Part shown: in pieces, positions 24,626 to 32,688 of the stretch
Layout of the letters: each line of letters opens with the position of its first letter
Numbering within the stretch: the first letter of the stretch is position 1
NCBI RefSeq assembly: GCF_900105175.1
Contig: NZ_LT629771.1
Coordinates: 4,792,501 to 4,856,500, forward strand
Reading direction: 5' to 3'
DNA length: 64,000 nt
Source of the DNA: Jiangella sp. DSM 45060
Lineage (GTDB): Bacteria > Actinomycetota > Actinomycetes > Jiangellales > Jiangellaceae
The notes under the pieces: generated by a model
What the model saw: the letters and a program-made list of their open reading frames with translations, nothing else
Database searches by the model: none
Told to the model about the DNA's origin: nothing
Program-made: the position numbers and the translations under genes

Positions 24626-25306
24626 ATGCGTCTCGTCCGCCCGGCCGCCGTTCTCCTCGCACTCGGCGCCCTCCTGTTCGCCGCCGCCCCCGCGCCGGCC
24701 GGTGGGCCGACCAGCGTGCTGCTGGTGTCGCCGTCCACCGGACGTACCGCGTCGCTGCACACGACGAACGCGGCGTACACGACCCTGATGTCGCAGCTCG
24801 TCGTCGAGCCGGTGGCGGAGCGACCCGGCCTCGTGCCACCCACCGGCGGCGACGAGATCGTCGTCACCTGGATGATCCACGACGTGCAGCCGTGGCGCGT
24901 CGACCGCATCACCTTCGACGACGACGGCCGGCCCGAGTGGATCCATACCTCCCAGTCCATGGGCCGCGGCCCGATCGAGGCGGGCGGCGACGGGATCTGG
25001 CACCGGCCCGCCGACGTCCACGTGCTCGACGAGCTCCTCACCGACCTCGGGATGACGGGACGGACCGGGCCGCGGCCGGCGGAGGAGGACCCGGACGGCG
25101 CCGCCGTGGCCGCCGCGGGCGGGGGCGGCTCCGGGGCCGGCGGGTCCGAGGGCGGCGCATCCCGCGACGCGGCGACGTGGGCGTTGCCGGCTGTGGCCGG
25201 CGGGATCGTGGTGGGCGTCCTCGGCGACCGGTGGCTGCGCCGGCGGCGTGGCGGCGCCGACGGCGGTCGCTGGCAGCTCGTCGACGCCCCCGGCCCATCG
25301 GCCTGA
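24626..25306 (+). CDS. Secreted/membrane-anchored protein of unknown function
   Basis: 226 residues: a cleavable signal (VLLALGALLFAAAPAPAG), an extracellular domain of about 130 residues (TNAAYTTLMSQLVVEPVAE, EIVVTWMIHDVQPWRVDRI, SMGRGPIEAGGDGIWHR), a Gly/Ser-rich linker and a C-terminal helix ALPAVAGGIVVGVLGDRWL followed by Arg residues that would anchor it. I do not recognise the family. It is 48 bases after the anti-sigma-like gene, so possibly part of the same envelope-response unit. Confidence 0.65.
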   Translation: MRLVRPAAVLLALGALLFAAAPAPAGGPTSVLLVSPSTGRTASLHTTNAAYTTLMSQLVVEPVAERPGLVPPTGGDEIVVTWMIHDVQPWRVDRITFDDDGRPEWIHTSQSMGRGPIEAGGDGIWHRPADVHVLDELLTDLGMTGRTGPRPAEEDPDGAAVAAAGGGGSGAGGSEGGASRDAATWALPAVAGGIVVGVLGDRWLRRRRGGADGGRWQLVDAPGPSA

Positions 25307-25315
25307 CCCGGCGGC

Positions 25316-26647
25316 CTAGAAGAAGATCCCGGCGATCGCTTGGTACGACGCCCAGATGCCGATGCCGCCGACGACCACCAAGGCGGCCGTCGTCCACCAC
25401 CGATTGACGTAGGCCGGCAGGACGAACCTGCTGCTGGACGTCAGGATGATCACCGCGAGGATGATGACCGGCGCGGCCACCGCGGCCAGGGCGTTGACGA
25501 AGATGGTGAGCTCCACGAACGAGGGCATCGCCGGTATTGAGAACATGACCGGCAGGACGAGCAGGAACCCGCCCTGCAGCCACCGGAACGAAGCCCGCTT
25601 CTCATAGTCGGCGCTGGAGAGCTCGTCCGGGTCGTCGGCGCGAGACCGGAAGGTGTGCGCCGCCCCGTCCATCAGGAGCTTCGTCTGGCCGTACGAGTAC
25701 GCCGGGAACGTCGTGAAGGTGATGAAGAACAGGCCGATCCAGAACAGCACCTCGCCGATCTGCCCGATCGTGTTGCCCAGCAGCATCGCCAGCGCGTCGA
25801 CGTCGTCGATGGCGCTGCCCGCGACGTCGGCCTCCGCCGCTGTGACCCAGATGGCGAGGTTGATCAGGAGGATCACCATGATGCCGACGAAGAGGTCGAT
25901 CAGCTGGATCCTGCGGTGGCCGGGAGTGAGCCAGCCCTTGTCCTGCAAGAAGTAGTTGTACATCAGGTTCGTCGTCGATCCGCCGACGCCGCCGATCAGC
26001 GCGGCGACGATGACCAGGCTCTCGATGCCGCCCTTGCTCTCCGGGACCTGGAACGCCAGCCCCTCCACGAAGGCCACGGGATCGAAGCCCTGGATGAGGG
26101 CGACGGCACCGAAGCTGCCGAGCAGGATGACCGCCGCGGCACGCGCCGTGAACTCCAGGGTCGCGTACTGGCGTCGGGTGAACAACAGCACCAGGGTGAC
26201 CGCCACCAGCCCGGCCACCGAGAGGAACACGCCCCATTCGGAGTCACCCGGGCGCCCGATGAGGGCGTAGAAGGCGGTGCCGGCGCCCTTGAGGATGTAC
26301 GTCGCGTAGCCGAAGCCGAGGATGAACGCGCACAGCCCGACGATGAACGGCAGCGGCCGCCAGATGCGGGCGAATCCCTCCATGATCGAGCTGCTCGAGC
26401 TGTTGTTGCACAGGACGTACTTCGCGATCGCGGCGACGAACACGTACCGGGCCAGCAGCGACAGGACCAGCGCCCAGATGAGGACGTACCCGTAGTCGGC
26501 GCCGGACACCGACGACGCGACGAGGTCGCCGGCGCTCATCCATGCCAGGGCCATCACGACGCCGGGGCCCAGGGAGCGTAGGTGGCCTCCGAATCCTTCG
26601 GGCACTGGGGCGGTGCGTACTCCGGATTCGGTGGCTGCCATGTGCAT
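25316..26647 (-). CDS. Nramp-like metal-ion transporter, non-canonical first motif
   Basis: 443 residues, about eleven membrane helices. The fold is recognisable from LGPGVVMALAWMSAGDLVAS at the first helix, LLARYVFVAAIAKY and GGVGGSTTNLMYNYFLQDKG. Typical Nramp proteins have DPGN in helix 1 and a metal-binding Met in helix 6; here helix 1 reads SAGDLVASS, so metal binding must differ, as in divergent Nramp clades. ATG 26645-26647 is preferred over the GTG one codon earlier for its spacing to GAGGAG. Same direction as the FadR-type gene upstream, possibly its target. Confidence 0.82.
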   Translation of the reverse strand: MHMAATESGVRTAPVPEGFGGHLRSLGPGVVMALAWMSAGDLVASSVSGADYGYVLIWALVLSLLARYVFVAAIAKYVLCNNSSSSSIMEGFARIWRPLPFIVGLCAFILGFGYATYILKGAGTAFYALIGRPGDSEWGVFLSVAGLVAVTLVLLFTRRQYATLEFTARAAAVILLGSFGAVALIQGFDPVAFVEGLAFQVPESKGGIESLVIVAALIGGVGGSTTNLMYNYFLQDKGWLTPGHRRIQLIDLFVGIMVILLINLAIWVTAAEADVAGSAIDDVDALAMLLGNTIGQIGEVLFWIGLFFITFTTFPAYSYGQTKLLMDGAAHTFRSRADDPDELSSADYEKRASFRWLQGGFLLVLPVMFSIPAMPSFVELTIFVNALAAVAAPVIILAVIILTSSSRFVLPAYVNRWWTTAALVVVGGIGIWASYQAIAGIFF

Positions 26648-26722
26648 CACTACTCCTCGTTGAGTGCTGCTCCGGATTCGGTCACTGCTGATCGGGCCCC
26701 TGACGAGTCGGCTGGACGCACC

Positions 26723-27412
26723 TCACGGCCGGGGCGGAGGACTGTCACCGGCCAGGTGCGAGCGCAGGAAGCCGGCCCAGGTCGCGACGTGGGTGCGCAT
26801 GGCGTGCTCGGCGCCGTCGGGGTCGCCGCGTCCGATCGCCGCGGCGATGGCGAGGTGCTCCTCCGCCGCCCGCCGCGCCCAGGCCGGCGACGCGTGTCCA
26901 TAGGTCAGGCGGCGGCACAGCCGCACGCGGTCGTGGATGGTCGCCATGAGCTCGATCACCGTGGCGTTGCGGCTGCCCCGGGCGATGGCGTCGTGGAAGT
27001 CGTTGCCGAGTGCGGACTCCTCGTCCGGGCTCATCGTGATGGATCCGTCGATCAGGCCTTCGAACTGCGTCACGAACGGGGCGAGGAGGGTCTCGTCGGC
27101 TCGCTCCGCGGCCAGCCGTGCCGCCATGCCCTCCAGCGCCTCGCGCGCCTGGTACAGGTTCTGCATGTTCGCCGCGCTGAACTGGCGCACCTGCGCGCCG
27201 CGCTGCGCGACGATCGACACGAGGCCGTCGCGCTCCAGTTGCCGGAGCGCCTCGCGCACCGGCACCCGGCTGACGGCGAGCTCCTCGGCGATCACCCGTT
27301 CGGGAATGGGCTGCCCAGGCTCGTAGCGACCGTCGAGGATCCGCGTGCGCAGCTCCTGACGGATGGCCTCGAACTTGCGTGTTCCGGCGTCGGCGCCGCT
27401 GAGGTTGCTCAC
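26723..27412 (-). CDS. GntR-family regulator, FadR/FCD type
   Basis: 229 residues. Winged helix (about 12-80): FEAIRQELRTRILDGRYEPGQ and VSRVPVREALRQLERDGLV. The FCD domain (about 90-220) contains metal-binding candidates Asp/His in GNDFHDAIARGS and later His in EEHLAIAAAIGRG and MRTHVATW. Such regulators sense small organic acids. Paired TGGTATACC operators upstream lie between it and the divergent FAD oxidoreductase. Confidence 0.93.
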   Translation of the reverse strand: MSNLSGADAGTRKFEAIRQELRTRILDGRYEPGQPIPERVIAEELAVSRVPVREALRQLERDGLVSIVAQRGAQVRQFSAANMQNLYQAREALEGMAARLAAERADETLLAPFVTQFEGLIDGSITMSPDEESALGNDFHDAIARGSRNATVIELMATIHDRVRLCRRLTYGHASPAWARRAAEEHLAIAAAIGRGDPDGAEHAMRTHVATWAGFLRSHLAGDSPPPRP

Positions 27413-27433
27413 GGCCGGCCCCGGCTCGCGAAG

Positions 27434-27463
27434 TGGTATACCAACATCGCGTCATGGTATACC
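27434..27463. promoter_or_regulatory. Two TGGTATACC operators for the FadR-type regulator
   Basis: TGGTATACCA (27434-27443) and TGGTATACC (27455-27463) have centres 21 bases apart, two helical turns. TGGTATACCA is the classic site shape for FCD-type GntR proteins. Placed 22 bases upstream of the regulator and about 95 upstream of the oxidoreductase start, they probably control both. Confidence 0.8.
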
Positions 27464-27558
27464 TAGGTCACATCGAGTCAAGACCTTGACCTTCACCGAC
27501 GGTGAACGCGCTGCTCACGTCCATGGGCGAGGTCGCACGGGGCTACGGAGAGGAACCC

Positions 27559-28938
27559 ATGGAGCATCTCGGCGAGTACGACACCATCGTGGCCGGCGCC
27601 GGAGTCACGGGCATCGTCGCCTCCGTCGCGGCGGCGCGGGCGGGCGCCCGGGTCCTGCTGGTGGAGAGCAGCGGCATCCTCGGCGGTCTCATCACCGGCG
27701 GACGCCTCACCAAGCCCACCGGCATCGTCCAGCCCGGCGTGTACCTCGACCTGATCGAGCGGGCGGCGGCCTACGGCGGCGCCGACCCCAACGTGCAGGA
27801 GTCGCACTGGGGCACGTACAGCGGGGTATTCGACACCGAGGTCATGCAGCGCGTCATCATCGAGACGCTGGAGGAGGCCGGTGTCGAGGTGCTGCTGTTC
27901 GCCCACGTCACCGGCGCACTGCGCGAGGGCGACCGGATCCGCGGCGTCGAACTGCACACGAAGGCCGGGCCGTGCCTGGCCACCGCCGCGACCGTCGTCG
28001 ACGCCAGCGGCGACGGCGACGTCGCGGTGCTGGCCGGCGCCGACTCCATGTACGGACGCCCCGGCGACGGGCACGTTCAGCCCATGACCAGCTACTTCCG
28101 CATCCTGAACGTCCAGTTCGCGGAGTTGGCGCAGGACTGCCGGGACCACCCCGGCGACATCCGTGAGCTGGTGATTCCGGAGGGAGCCGGTCAGGACAAC
28201 GAGGACTACGTCCTGAAGTTCTACATGGCCGGCTTCGAGCAGCGCATCGCCGACGCCCGACGCGACGGGTTCGACTGGATCATCCCGAAGACCCACCTGC
28301 ACATGAAGGCCGGACTGCTGCCCGGCGAGCTCAACGTCAACGCCACTCGCGTGCAGGGCAACGCCCTCGACCCCCGGACCCGCACCCGGGCGGCGATCGA
28401 GGTGCGCAAGCAGGCCTACTGCGCGTTCGACTTCCTGAAGCGCTACGTCCGTGGCATGGAGTCGGCCATCTTCCTCGACGTCGCGCCGGTGCTCGGCGTC
28501 CGCGAGACCCGCCGCATCTCGGGCGACTACGTGCTGACGGAGGACGACGTGCGCGCCGAAGCGCGGTTCCCCGACGCCATCGGACTGTCCAACGCTCCCC
28601 TGGACATCCACGAGCCCGGCGGCGAAGGCGGCGCGATGATCGGCGTCGGCAGCGGCTACGGCATCCCCTACCGGTGCCTGTTGCCTCGCGGCGTGGACGG
28701 CCTGCTGGTCGCCGGCCGTTGTCTGTCGGTCGATGCCGGCGCGTTCGCCTCGACGCGCAACACACCGGCCTGCGCGATCACCGCCCAGGCGGCCGGCGTC
28801 GCCGCGGCCGAGTGTGCGCGGCGCGGCATCACGCCCCGGGCGCTGCCGCCGCAGGTCGTCCAGGAGGCACTGGCCGCGATCGGCGTCTCGCTCGGCACCG
28901 ACGCGTCCGATCGCGCAGTCGCCGCGGCGGCGTCCTGA
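27559..28938 (+). CDS. FAD-dependent oxidoreductase
   Basis: 459 residues from ATG 27559, preceded by GGAGAGGAACCC. FAD-binding Rossmann fingerprint TIVAGAGVTGIVASVAAARAGA at residues 8-30, then SSGILGGLITGGRLT, a second nucleotide-contact DASGDGDVAVLAGAD and the C-terminal LLVAGRCLSVDAGAFASTRN with FAD-closing helix. This is the FAD_oxidored group with a GG-containing substrate loop, substrate unknown. Divergent from the FadR-type regulator; with the Nramp-like transporter it may form a small regulon. Confidence 0.85.
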   Translation: MEHLGEYDTIVAGAGVTGIVASVAAARAGARVLLVESSGILGGLITGGRLTKPTGIVQPGVYLDLIERAAAYGGADPNVQESHWGTYSGVFDTEVMQRVIIETLEEAGVEVLLFAHVTGALREGDRIRGVELHTKAGPCLATAATVVDASGDGDVAVLAGADSMYGRPGDGHVQPMTSYFRILNVQFAELAQDCRDHPGDIRELVIPEGAGQDNEDYVLKFYMAGFEQRIADARRDGFDWIIPKTHLHMKAGLLPGELNVNATRVQGNALDPRTRTRAAIEVRKQAYCAFDFLKRYVRGMESAIFLDVAPVLGVRETRRISGDYVLTEDDVRAEARFPDAIGLSNAPLDIHEPGGEGGAMIGVGSGYGIPYRCLLPRGVDGLLVAGRCLSVDAGAFASTRNTPACAITAQAAGVAAAECARRGITPRALPPQVVQEALAAIGVSLGTDASDRAVAAAAS

Positions 28939-29020
28939 TCATCGTCGCGCCGGAACCGGTGGACGTGGTGCCGGCGCCGGGACCACACGACGGCGGTGCG
29001 CCGGCGTCGTCGGTCAACGG

Positions 29021-30304
29021 TCAGGGGCCGCCGGGCCGGCCGAGGCGCCGTTCCGCGGCGGTGAGGCAGCGCAGCAGGAACGCCCGTTCGGCGTCGTTCC
29101 CGCACAGCTCGAGCGCCCGCCGGTAGGCGGCGACCGCGTCGGCCGGGCGATCGAGCCGGTCGAGCAGCCGGGCGCGGGCGGCGTGCAGCGGATGGAAGCG
29201 GTCCAGCGCGCCGCCCGCCGCCAGTTCGTCCAGCAGATCCAGTCCGGCCGCCGGGCCGTGCGCCATCGCGACGGCGACGGCGCGGTTGAGGTCGACGACC
29301 GGCGAAGGAGCGGTGGCGCGGAGAACGCCGTACAGGCCGACGATCTGCGGCCAGTCGGTGGCGGCCGCCGTCGGGGCCTCGTCGTGGACGGCGGCGATGG
29401 CGGCCTGCAGCGCGTACGGACCGGGCGGCCGGTGCCGCAGCGCGTCGAGCACCAGCGCCTGACCCTCGGCGATCTTGGCCCGGTCCCAGCGAGATCGGTC
29501 CTGGTCGTCGAGCAGCACGAGGTCGCCGGCGTCGTCGACGCGGGCGTCGCGGCGGGCGTCGACCAGGAGGAGCAGCGCCAGCAACCCGGTGACCTCCGGT
29601 TCGGCCGGGAGCAGGCGGTGCAGGATGCGCGCCAGCCGGATCGCCTCGTCGGCCAGCTCGGGGCGCAGCAGCGCGGCGCCGTTGCTGGCCGCGTACGCCT
29701 CGGTGAACACGACGTACACCACGCTGAGCACGGCCGGCAGCCGCCCGGGCAGCTCCGTCGCCGACGGCACGCGGTACGGGATGCCGGCCACGCCGATCTT
29801 CTGCTTCGCCCGCACCAGCCGCTGCGCCATGGTCCCCTCGGGCACCAGGAACGCCCGCGCCACCTGCGCCGTCGACAGCCCGGCGAGGTAACGCAGCGTC
29901 AACGCGACCCGCGCGTCGGCGGCCAGCGCGGGATGGCAGCAGGTGAAGAACAGCCGCAGGCGGTCGTCGCCGATGACGTCGGGCCCGGCGTCGCCGGCCG
30001 GTTCCGAGAGCCGGGCCAGCTCGTCGCGCTCGGCCTCGACCTTCAGCACCGCCAGCTTGGCCGCGTAGTTCTGCCGCCGTCGCAGGACGTCGACCGCCCG
30101 CCGCCGCGCCGTCGTCAGCAACCACGCGCCCGGCCGCTCCGGCACGCCGTCGACCGGCCAGCGCTCGACCGCCGCCGCGATGGCATCGGCCGCGACCTCC
30201 TCGGCCAGGTCGAAGTCGCCGACCCAGCGGACGAGCGTGGCGAGCAGCCGGCCCCACTCCTCGCGGAAAACCGCCTCGGCGGGGTCGGCCGCCCACCCGT
30301 TCAC
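29021..30304 (-). CDS. ECF sigma factor of the DGPF-associated group (ECF42-like)
   Basis: 427 residues from GTG 30302-30304. Sigma-2: EEWGRLLATLVRWVGDFDLAE and RPGAWLLTTARRRAVDVLRR. Sigma-4: LRYLAGLSTAQVARAFLVPEG and MAQRLVRAKQKIG. The remaining 230 residues are a TPR-like C-terminal extension (LPGRLPAVLSVVYVVFTEAY, TGLLALLLLVDARRDARVDD, DLLDELAAGGALDRFHPLH). This layout and the neighbouring DGPF protein are typical of group ECF42, which lacks an anti-sigma factor. The open frame before 30304 overlaps the YCII gene and is not used. Confidence 0.92.
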   Translation of the reverse strand: MNGWAADPAEAVFREEWGRLLATLVRWVGDFDLAEEVAADAIAAAVERWPVDGVPERPGAWLLTTARRRAVDVLRRRQNYAAKLAVLKVEAERDELARLSEPAGDAGPDVIGDDRLRLFFTCCHPALAADARVALTLRYLAGLSTAQVARAFLVPEGTMAQRLVRAKQKIGVAGIPYRVPSATELPGRLPAVLSVVYVVFTEAYAASNGAALLRPELADEAIRLARILHRLLPAEPEVTGLLALLLLVDARRDARVDDAGDLVLLDDQDRSRWDRAKIAEGQALVLDALRHRPPGPYALQAAIAAVHDEAPTAAATDWPQIVGLYGVLRATAPSPVVDLNRAVAVAMAHGPAAGLDLLDELAAGGALDRFHPLHAARARLLDRLDRPADAVAAYRRALELCGNDAERAFLLRCLTAAERRLGRPGGP

Positions 30305-30306
30305 CG

Positions 30307-30660
30307 TCAGCCCTGGTCGAACACCGTGATCGGGCGGATCTCCATGGAGCCGTACCGCGACCCGGGGCACTTGGCGGCCCAGTCGAGCGCGGTGTCGAGG
30401 TCGGGCACGTCGACCAGGTAGTAGCCGCCGAGCACCTCACGGGTCTCCGCGAACGGCCCGTCGGTGACCACCCGCTCGCCGTCCTTCACCCGTAGCGTGG
30501 TGGCGGTGGACGTCGGCTCGAGCGCGTTGCCGTCGACGTAGACACCGGACTTGCGGATGGCTTCGTCGTACGCGAACCACTCGGCCATCTCGGCGTCGAT
30601 CTGGCTCTGGGCCGGCGCCTCGGTGGCCGGCTCGCTGTAGATCAGCAGCAGGTACTGCAT
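30307..30660 (-). CDS. YCII/DGPF-domain protein
   Basis: 117 residues, start MQYLLLIYSEPA. Carries the name-giving motif VTDGPFAETREVLGGYYLVD and the ferredoxin-like ending SMEIRPITVFDQG. Its stop lies 2 bases before the ECF start, so the two are cotranscribed. DGPF proteins are thought to act with ECF42 sigma factors, though their exact role is not known. Confidence 0.93.
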   Translation of the reverse strand: MQYLLLIYSEPATEAPAQSQIDAEMAEWFAYDEAIRKSGVYVDGNALEPTSTATTLRVKDGERVVTDGPFAETREVLGGYYLVDVPDLDTALDWAAKCPGSRYGSMEIRPITVFDQG

Positions 30661-30778
30661 CTCGGTCCCCCTTCGAGGGTCGTCGCGGGCGGCCCGGTGC
30701 CGCCCTCACCATGACGACGAACGGCGACTGCCCTCATATACAACACCTCCCCACCGACAACGGGAACGTCTTCGGCCG

Positions 30779-31174
30779 TCAGCTCGTCGCGGGCTGGAAC
30801 TCGGCCAAGCGGCCGGCGTACGGCGAACTCTCGGTGGCCGCGAGCCAGTGCGGATGCGAGACATAGACCACCTCGCTCTCCTCGTCGGCGCGGTAGACGA
30901 GGTCGGTGCCGGCGCGCAGGTAGATGACCTCGCCGGCGGCCGCGGTGGTGACGGTGCCGCCGCTCTCGACACTGAACCGGCCGCGGGTGACGACCAGCGC
31001 CTCGTCGTACGAGACCGTCCAGGGATTCGACTCACCCGCGCCGTAGCGGGCGAAGCCGACGGTCATCGCGGCATCGTGGCGCTGGTCGATCGCGTCGGCC
31101 AGCTGCAGGTTCTGATCGAGGCGGCGGAACCATTCGAGGTCGTCGCCGCTGGTCGCCTTCGTCACGCCGGACAT
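30779..31174 (-). CDS. Cupin-domain protein (EutQ-like)
   Basis: 131 residues. Small beta-barrel with a cupin core: ESNPWTVSYDEALVVTRGRF (His usually found in motif 1 is missing), GEVIYLRAGTDLVYRADEES and VVYVSHPHWL. The pattern resembles the ethanolamine-utilisation EutQ cupin group, but no other eut genes are present. Divergent from a TetR regulator, with two matching operators between them, so it is likely the regulator's target. Confidence 0.8.
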   Translation of the reverse strand: MSGVTKATSGDDLEWFRRLDQNLQLADAIDQRHDAAMTVGFARYGAGESNPWTVSYDEALVVTRGRFSVESGGTVTTAAAGEVIYLRAGTDLVYRADEESEVVYVSHPHWLAATESSPYAGRLAEFQPATS

Positions 31175-31190
31175 GTCGCGCTCCTTTTTC

Positions 31191-31260
31191 TGTAGTGGTT
31201 GCTACACAATAAAACAGTGGCGGCGGGTGGCGTCAAGTGGTTAATGTAGTGATCGACACA
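31191..31260. promoter_or_regulatory. Two TGTAGTG-type operators between cupin and TetR genes
   Basis: TGTAGTGGTTGCTACA (31191-31206) and TGTAGTGATCGACACA (31245-31260) share the pattern TGTAGTGNTNGNNACA with inverted ends. The first lies 16 bases upstream of the cupin start, the second 13 bases before the TetR start. This is the expected arrangement for a TetR repressor controlling itself and the divergent gene. Confidence 0.75.
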
Positions 31261-31273
31261 GAAAGGAGACTGG

Positions 31274-31876
31274 ATGGGGCGCGGGCGACCACGCAGCTTC
31301 GACCGCGACGTGGCACTCGACGACGCCATGCGGCTGTTCTGGACCCGCGGTTACCAGGACACGTCGATCGCCGACCTCACGGACGTGCTGGGCATCGGCT
31401 CGCCGAGCCTGTACGCCGCGTTCGGTTCCAAGGCGTCCCTGTTCTGCCAGGCGGCCGACCGCTACCAGGACGGCGACGGCGGGCGGCCTGGCGTGGCGTT
31501 GGCCGAGGCGCCGACGGCGCGCGGCGGCGTCGAGGCGCTGCTGCGCGAGAACGTCGCGTTGTTCACCCGGCGCGGCGGGCCCCGCGGCTGCCTACTCACC
31601 CGGGCGACGCTGAGCTGCCCGCCGACCGACTCGACGGTGCTCGCGTACCTGGAGCGCAGCCGGCGGGATCGGCTGGCGGTGCTGCGGACGAGACTCCGGT
31701 CCGCCGCGGCCGACGGCGAACCACTGCCGTCCGACGACGTCGACACGCTGGCGCAGTACTACGACGCGCACGTGCAGGGGCTCGCGGTACGGGCGTTGGA
31801 GGGGGCGAGCCGGGCGGCGCTGCTGCGCACGGTCGATCTGACGATGGCGGGGTGGGACGCGCTGGCCGGCCGGTGA
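31274..31876 (+). CDS. TetR-family transcriptional regulator
   Basis: 200 residues, starting MGRGRPRSFDRDVALDDAM after AAAGGAG. Helix-turn-helix at about 25-65: TRGYQDTSIADLTDVLGIGS and PSLYAAFGSKASLF. The C-terminal helices (ALFTRRGGPRGCLLTRAT) match the TetR_C type often linked to flavin- or NADH-dependent enzymes. Ligand unknown; likely regulates the divergent cupin gene. Confidence 0.93.
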   Translation: MGRGRPRSFDRDVALDDAMRLFWTRGYQDTSIADLTDVLGIGSPSLYAAFGSKASLFCQAADRYQDGDGGRPGVALAEAPTARGGVEALLRENVALFTRRGGPRGCLLTRATLSCPPTDSTVLAYLERSRRDRLAVLRTRLRSAAADGEPLPSDDVDTLAQYYDAHVQGLAVRALEGASRAALLRTVDLTMAGWDALAGR

Positions 31877-31987
31877 ACGCCTGGTACGGCAGCACTCCGC
31901 GCGACGTGCGGGGCGCGAGGCTGAGGCATCCGCCGGCGACACCGGAGCCGAGGCCGCCGCGACGCTGCGCGGGTACGGGGCACGGCC

Positions 31988-32533
31988 GACCACACCAGCC
32001 CGCAGGCCGGCCCAGGGCCGGCGGGCAGGAGAGTTGGCGCTGCGGGTGGTGACGAGGATGCCAACGGTTGGCGCTGACGTCACCCCGCGTCGCATGGGGC
32101 AGGCCGCTCCGGGGCGGGCGCTGGCTGGGTGTGGCAGCGGACGAGGTCGAGCAGCAGGTGTCGCCACAGTTGGGTGCGGTCGGTGGGCACAGCTGACCAC
32201 GATCAGCCCGCAGGCCCGCCCCGGGCCGGCCGGCGGGCAGGAGAGTTGGCGCTGCGGGTGGTGACGAGGATGCCAACGGTTGGCGCTGACGTCACCCCGC
32301 GCGAACGAGGGCCGGCCGCTCCGGGGCAGGCGCTGGCTGAGTGCGGCCGCGGACGAGGTCGAGCAACAGGTGTCGCCACAGTTGGGTGCGGTCGGTGGGC
32401 ACAGCTGACCACGATCAGCCCGCAGGCCCGCCCCGGGCCGGCCGGCGGGCAGGAGAGTTGGCGACGCGGGTGGTGACGAAGATGCCAACGGTTGGCACTG
32501 ACGTCACCCCGCGCGAACGAGGGCCGGCCGCGG
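31988..32533. repeat. 212-bp tandem repeat array (about 2.6 units) carrying the 37-bp dyad element
   Basis: The inner palindrome GCCAACGGTTGGC starts at 32060, 32272 and 32484, exactly 212 bases apart, and the whole unit between them is nearly identical. Each copy has the symmetrical element GGTGAC-N6-GCCAACGGTTGGC-N6-GTCACC (first copy 32048-32084), the same architecture as at 9.31-9.41 kb. The 812-base gap between the TetR gene and the SpoIIE gene (31877-32688) otherwise shows only overlapping open frames that arise from the repeats, not a recognisable gene. Confidence 0.9.
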
Positions 32534-32610
32534 CCTGGCCAACACCCGGGGCGCGGGGCCATCGGGGCGCGAGGACGCGGGGCCACCGAGCCCGGGGCCA
32601 CCGGGGCGCC

Positions 32611-32652
32611 GGGCCGCAAGGGAGCAGGGCCGCAAGGGAGCAGGGCCGCAAG
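32611..32652. repeat. 16-bp tandem repeat, three units
   Basis: GGGCCGCAA starts at 32611, 32627 and 32643, a 16-bp period, in G-rich low-complexity DNA just after the 3' end of the SpoIIE-type phosphatase gene. No hairpin terminator is evident here. Confidence 0.6.
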
Positions 32653-32688
32653 GGCGCGGGGCCGCTCAGCCCTACGCGGCGAAGCAGC

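Noticed and set aside
26620..26682. 13-bp direct repeat CTCCGGATTCGGT around the Nramp start
   Set aside because: One copy is coding, the other lies in the short gap; no sign of mobile element ends or regulation beyond chance duplication.
31596..32619. Long minus- and plus-strand frames with repeating peptides across the 212-bp array
   Set aside because: The frames are open in several phases because of GC-rich tandem DNA; no start with ribosome site and no family resemblance.
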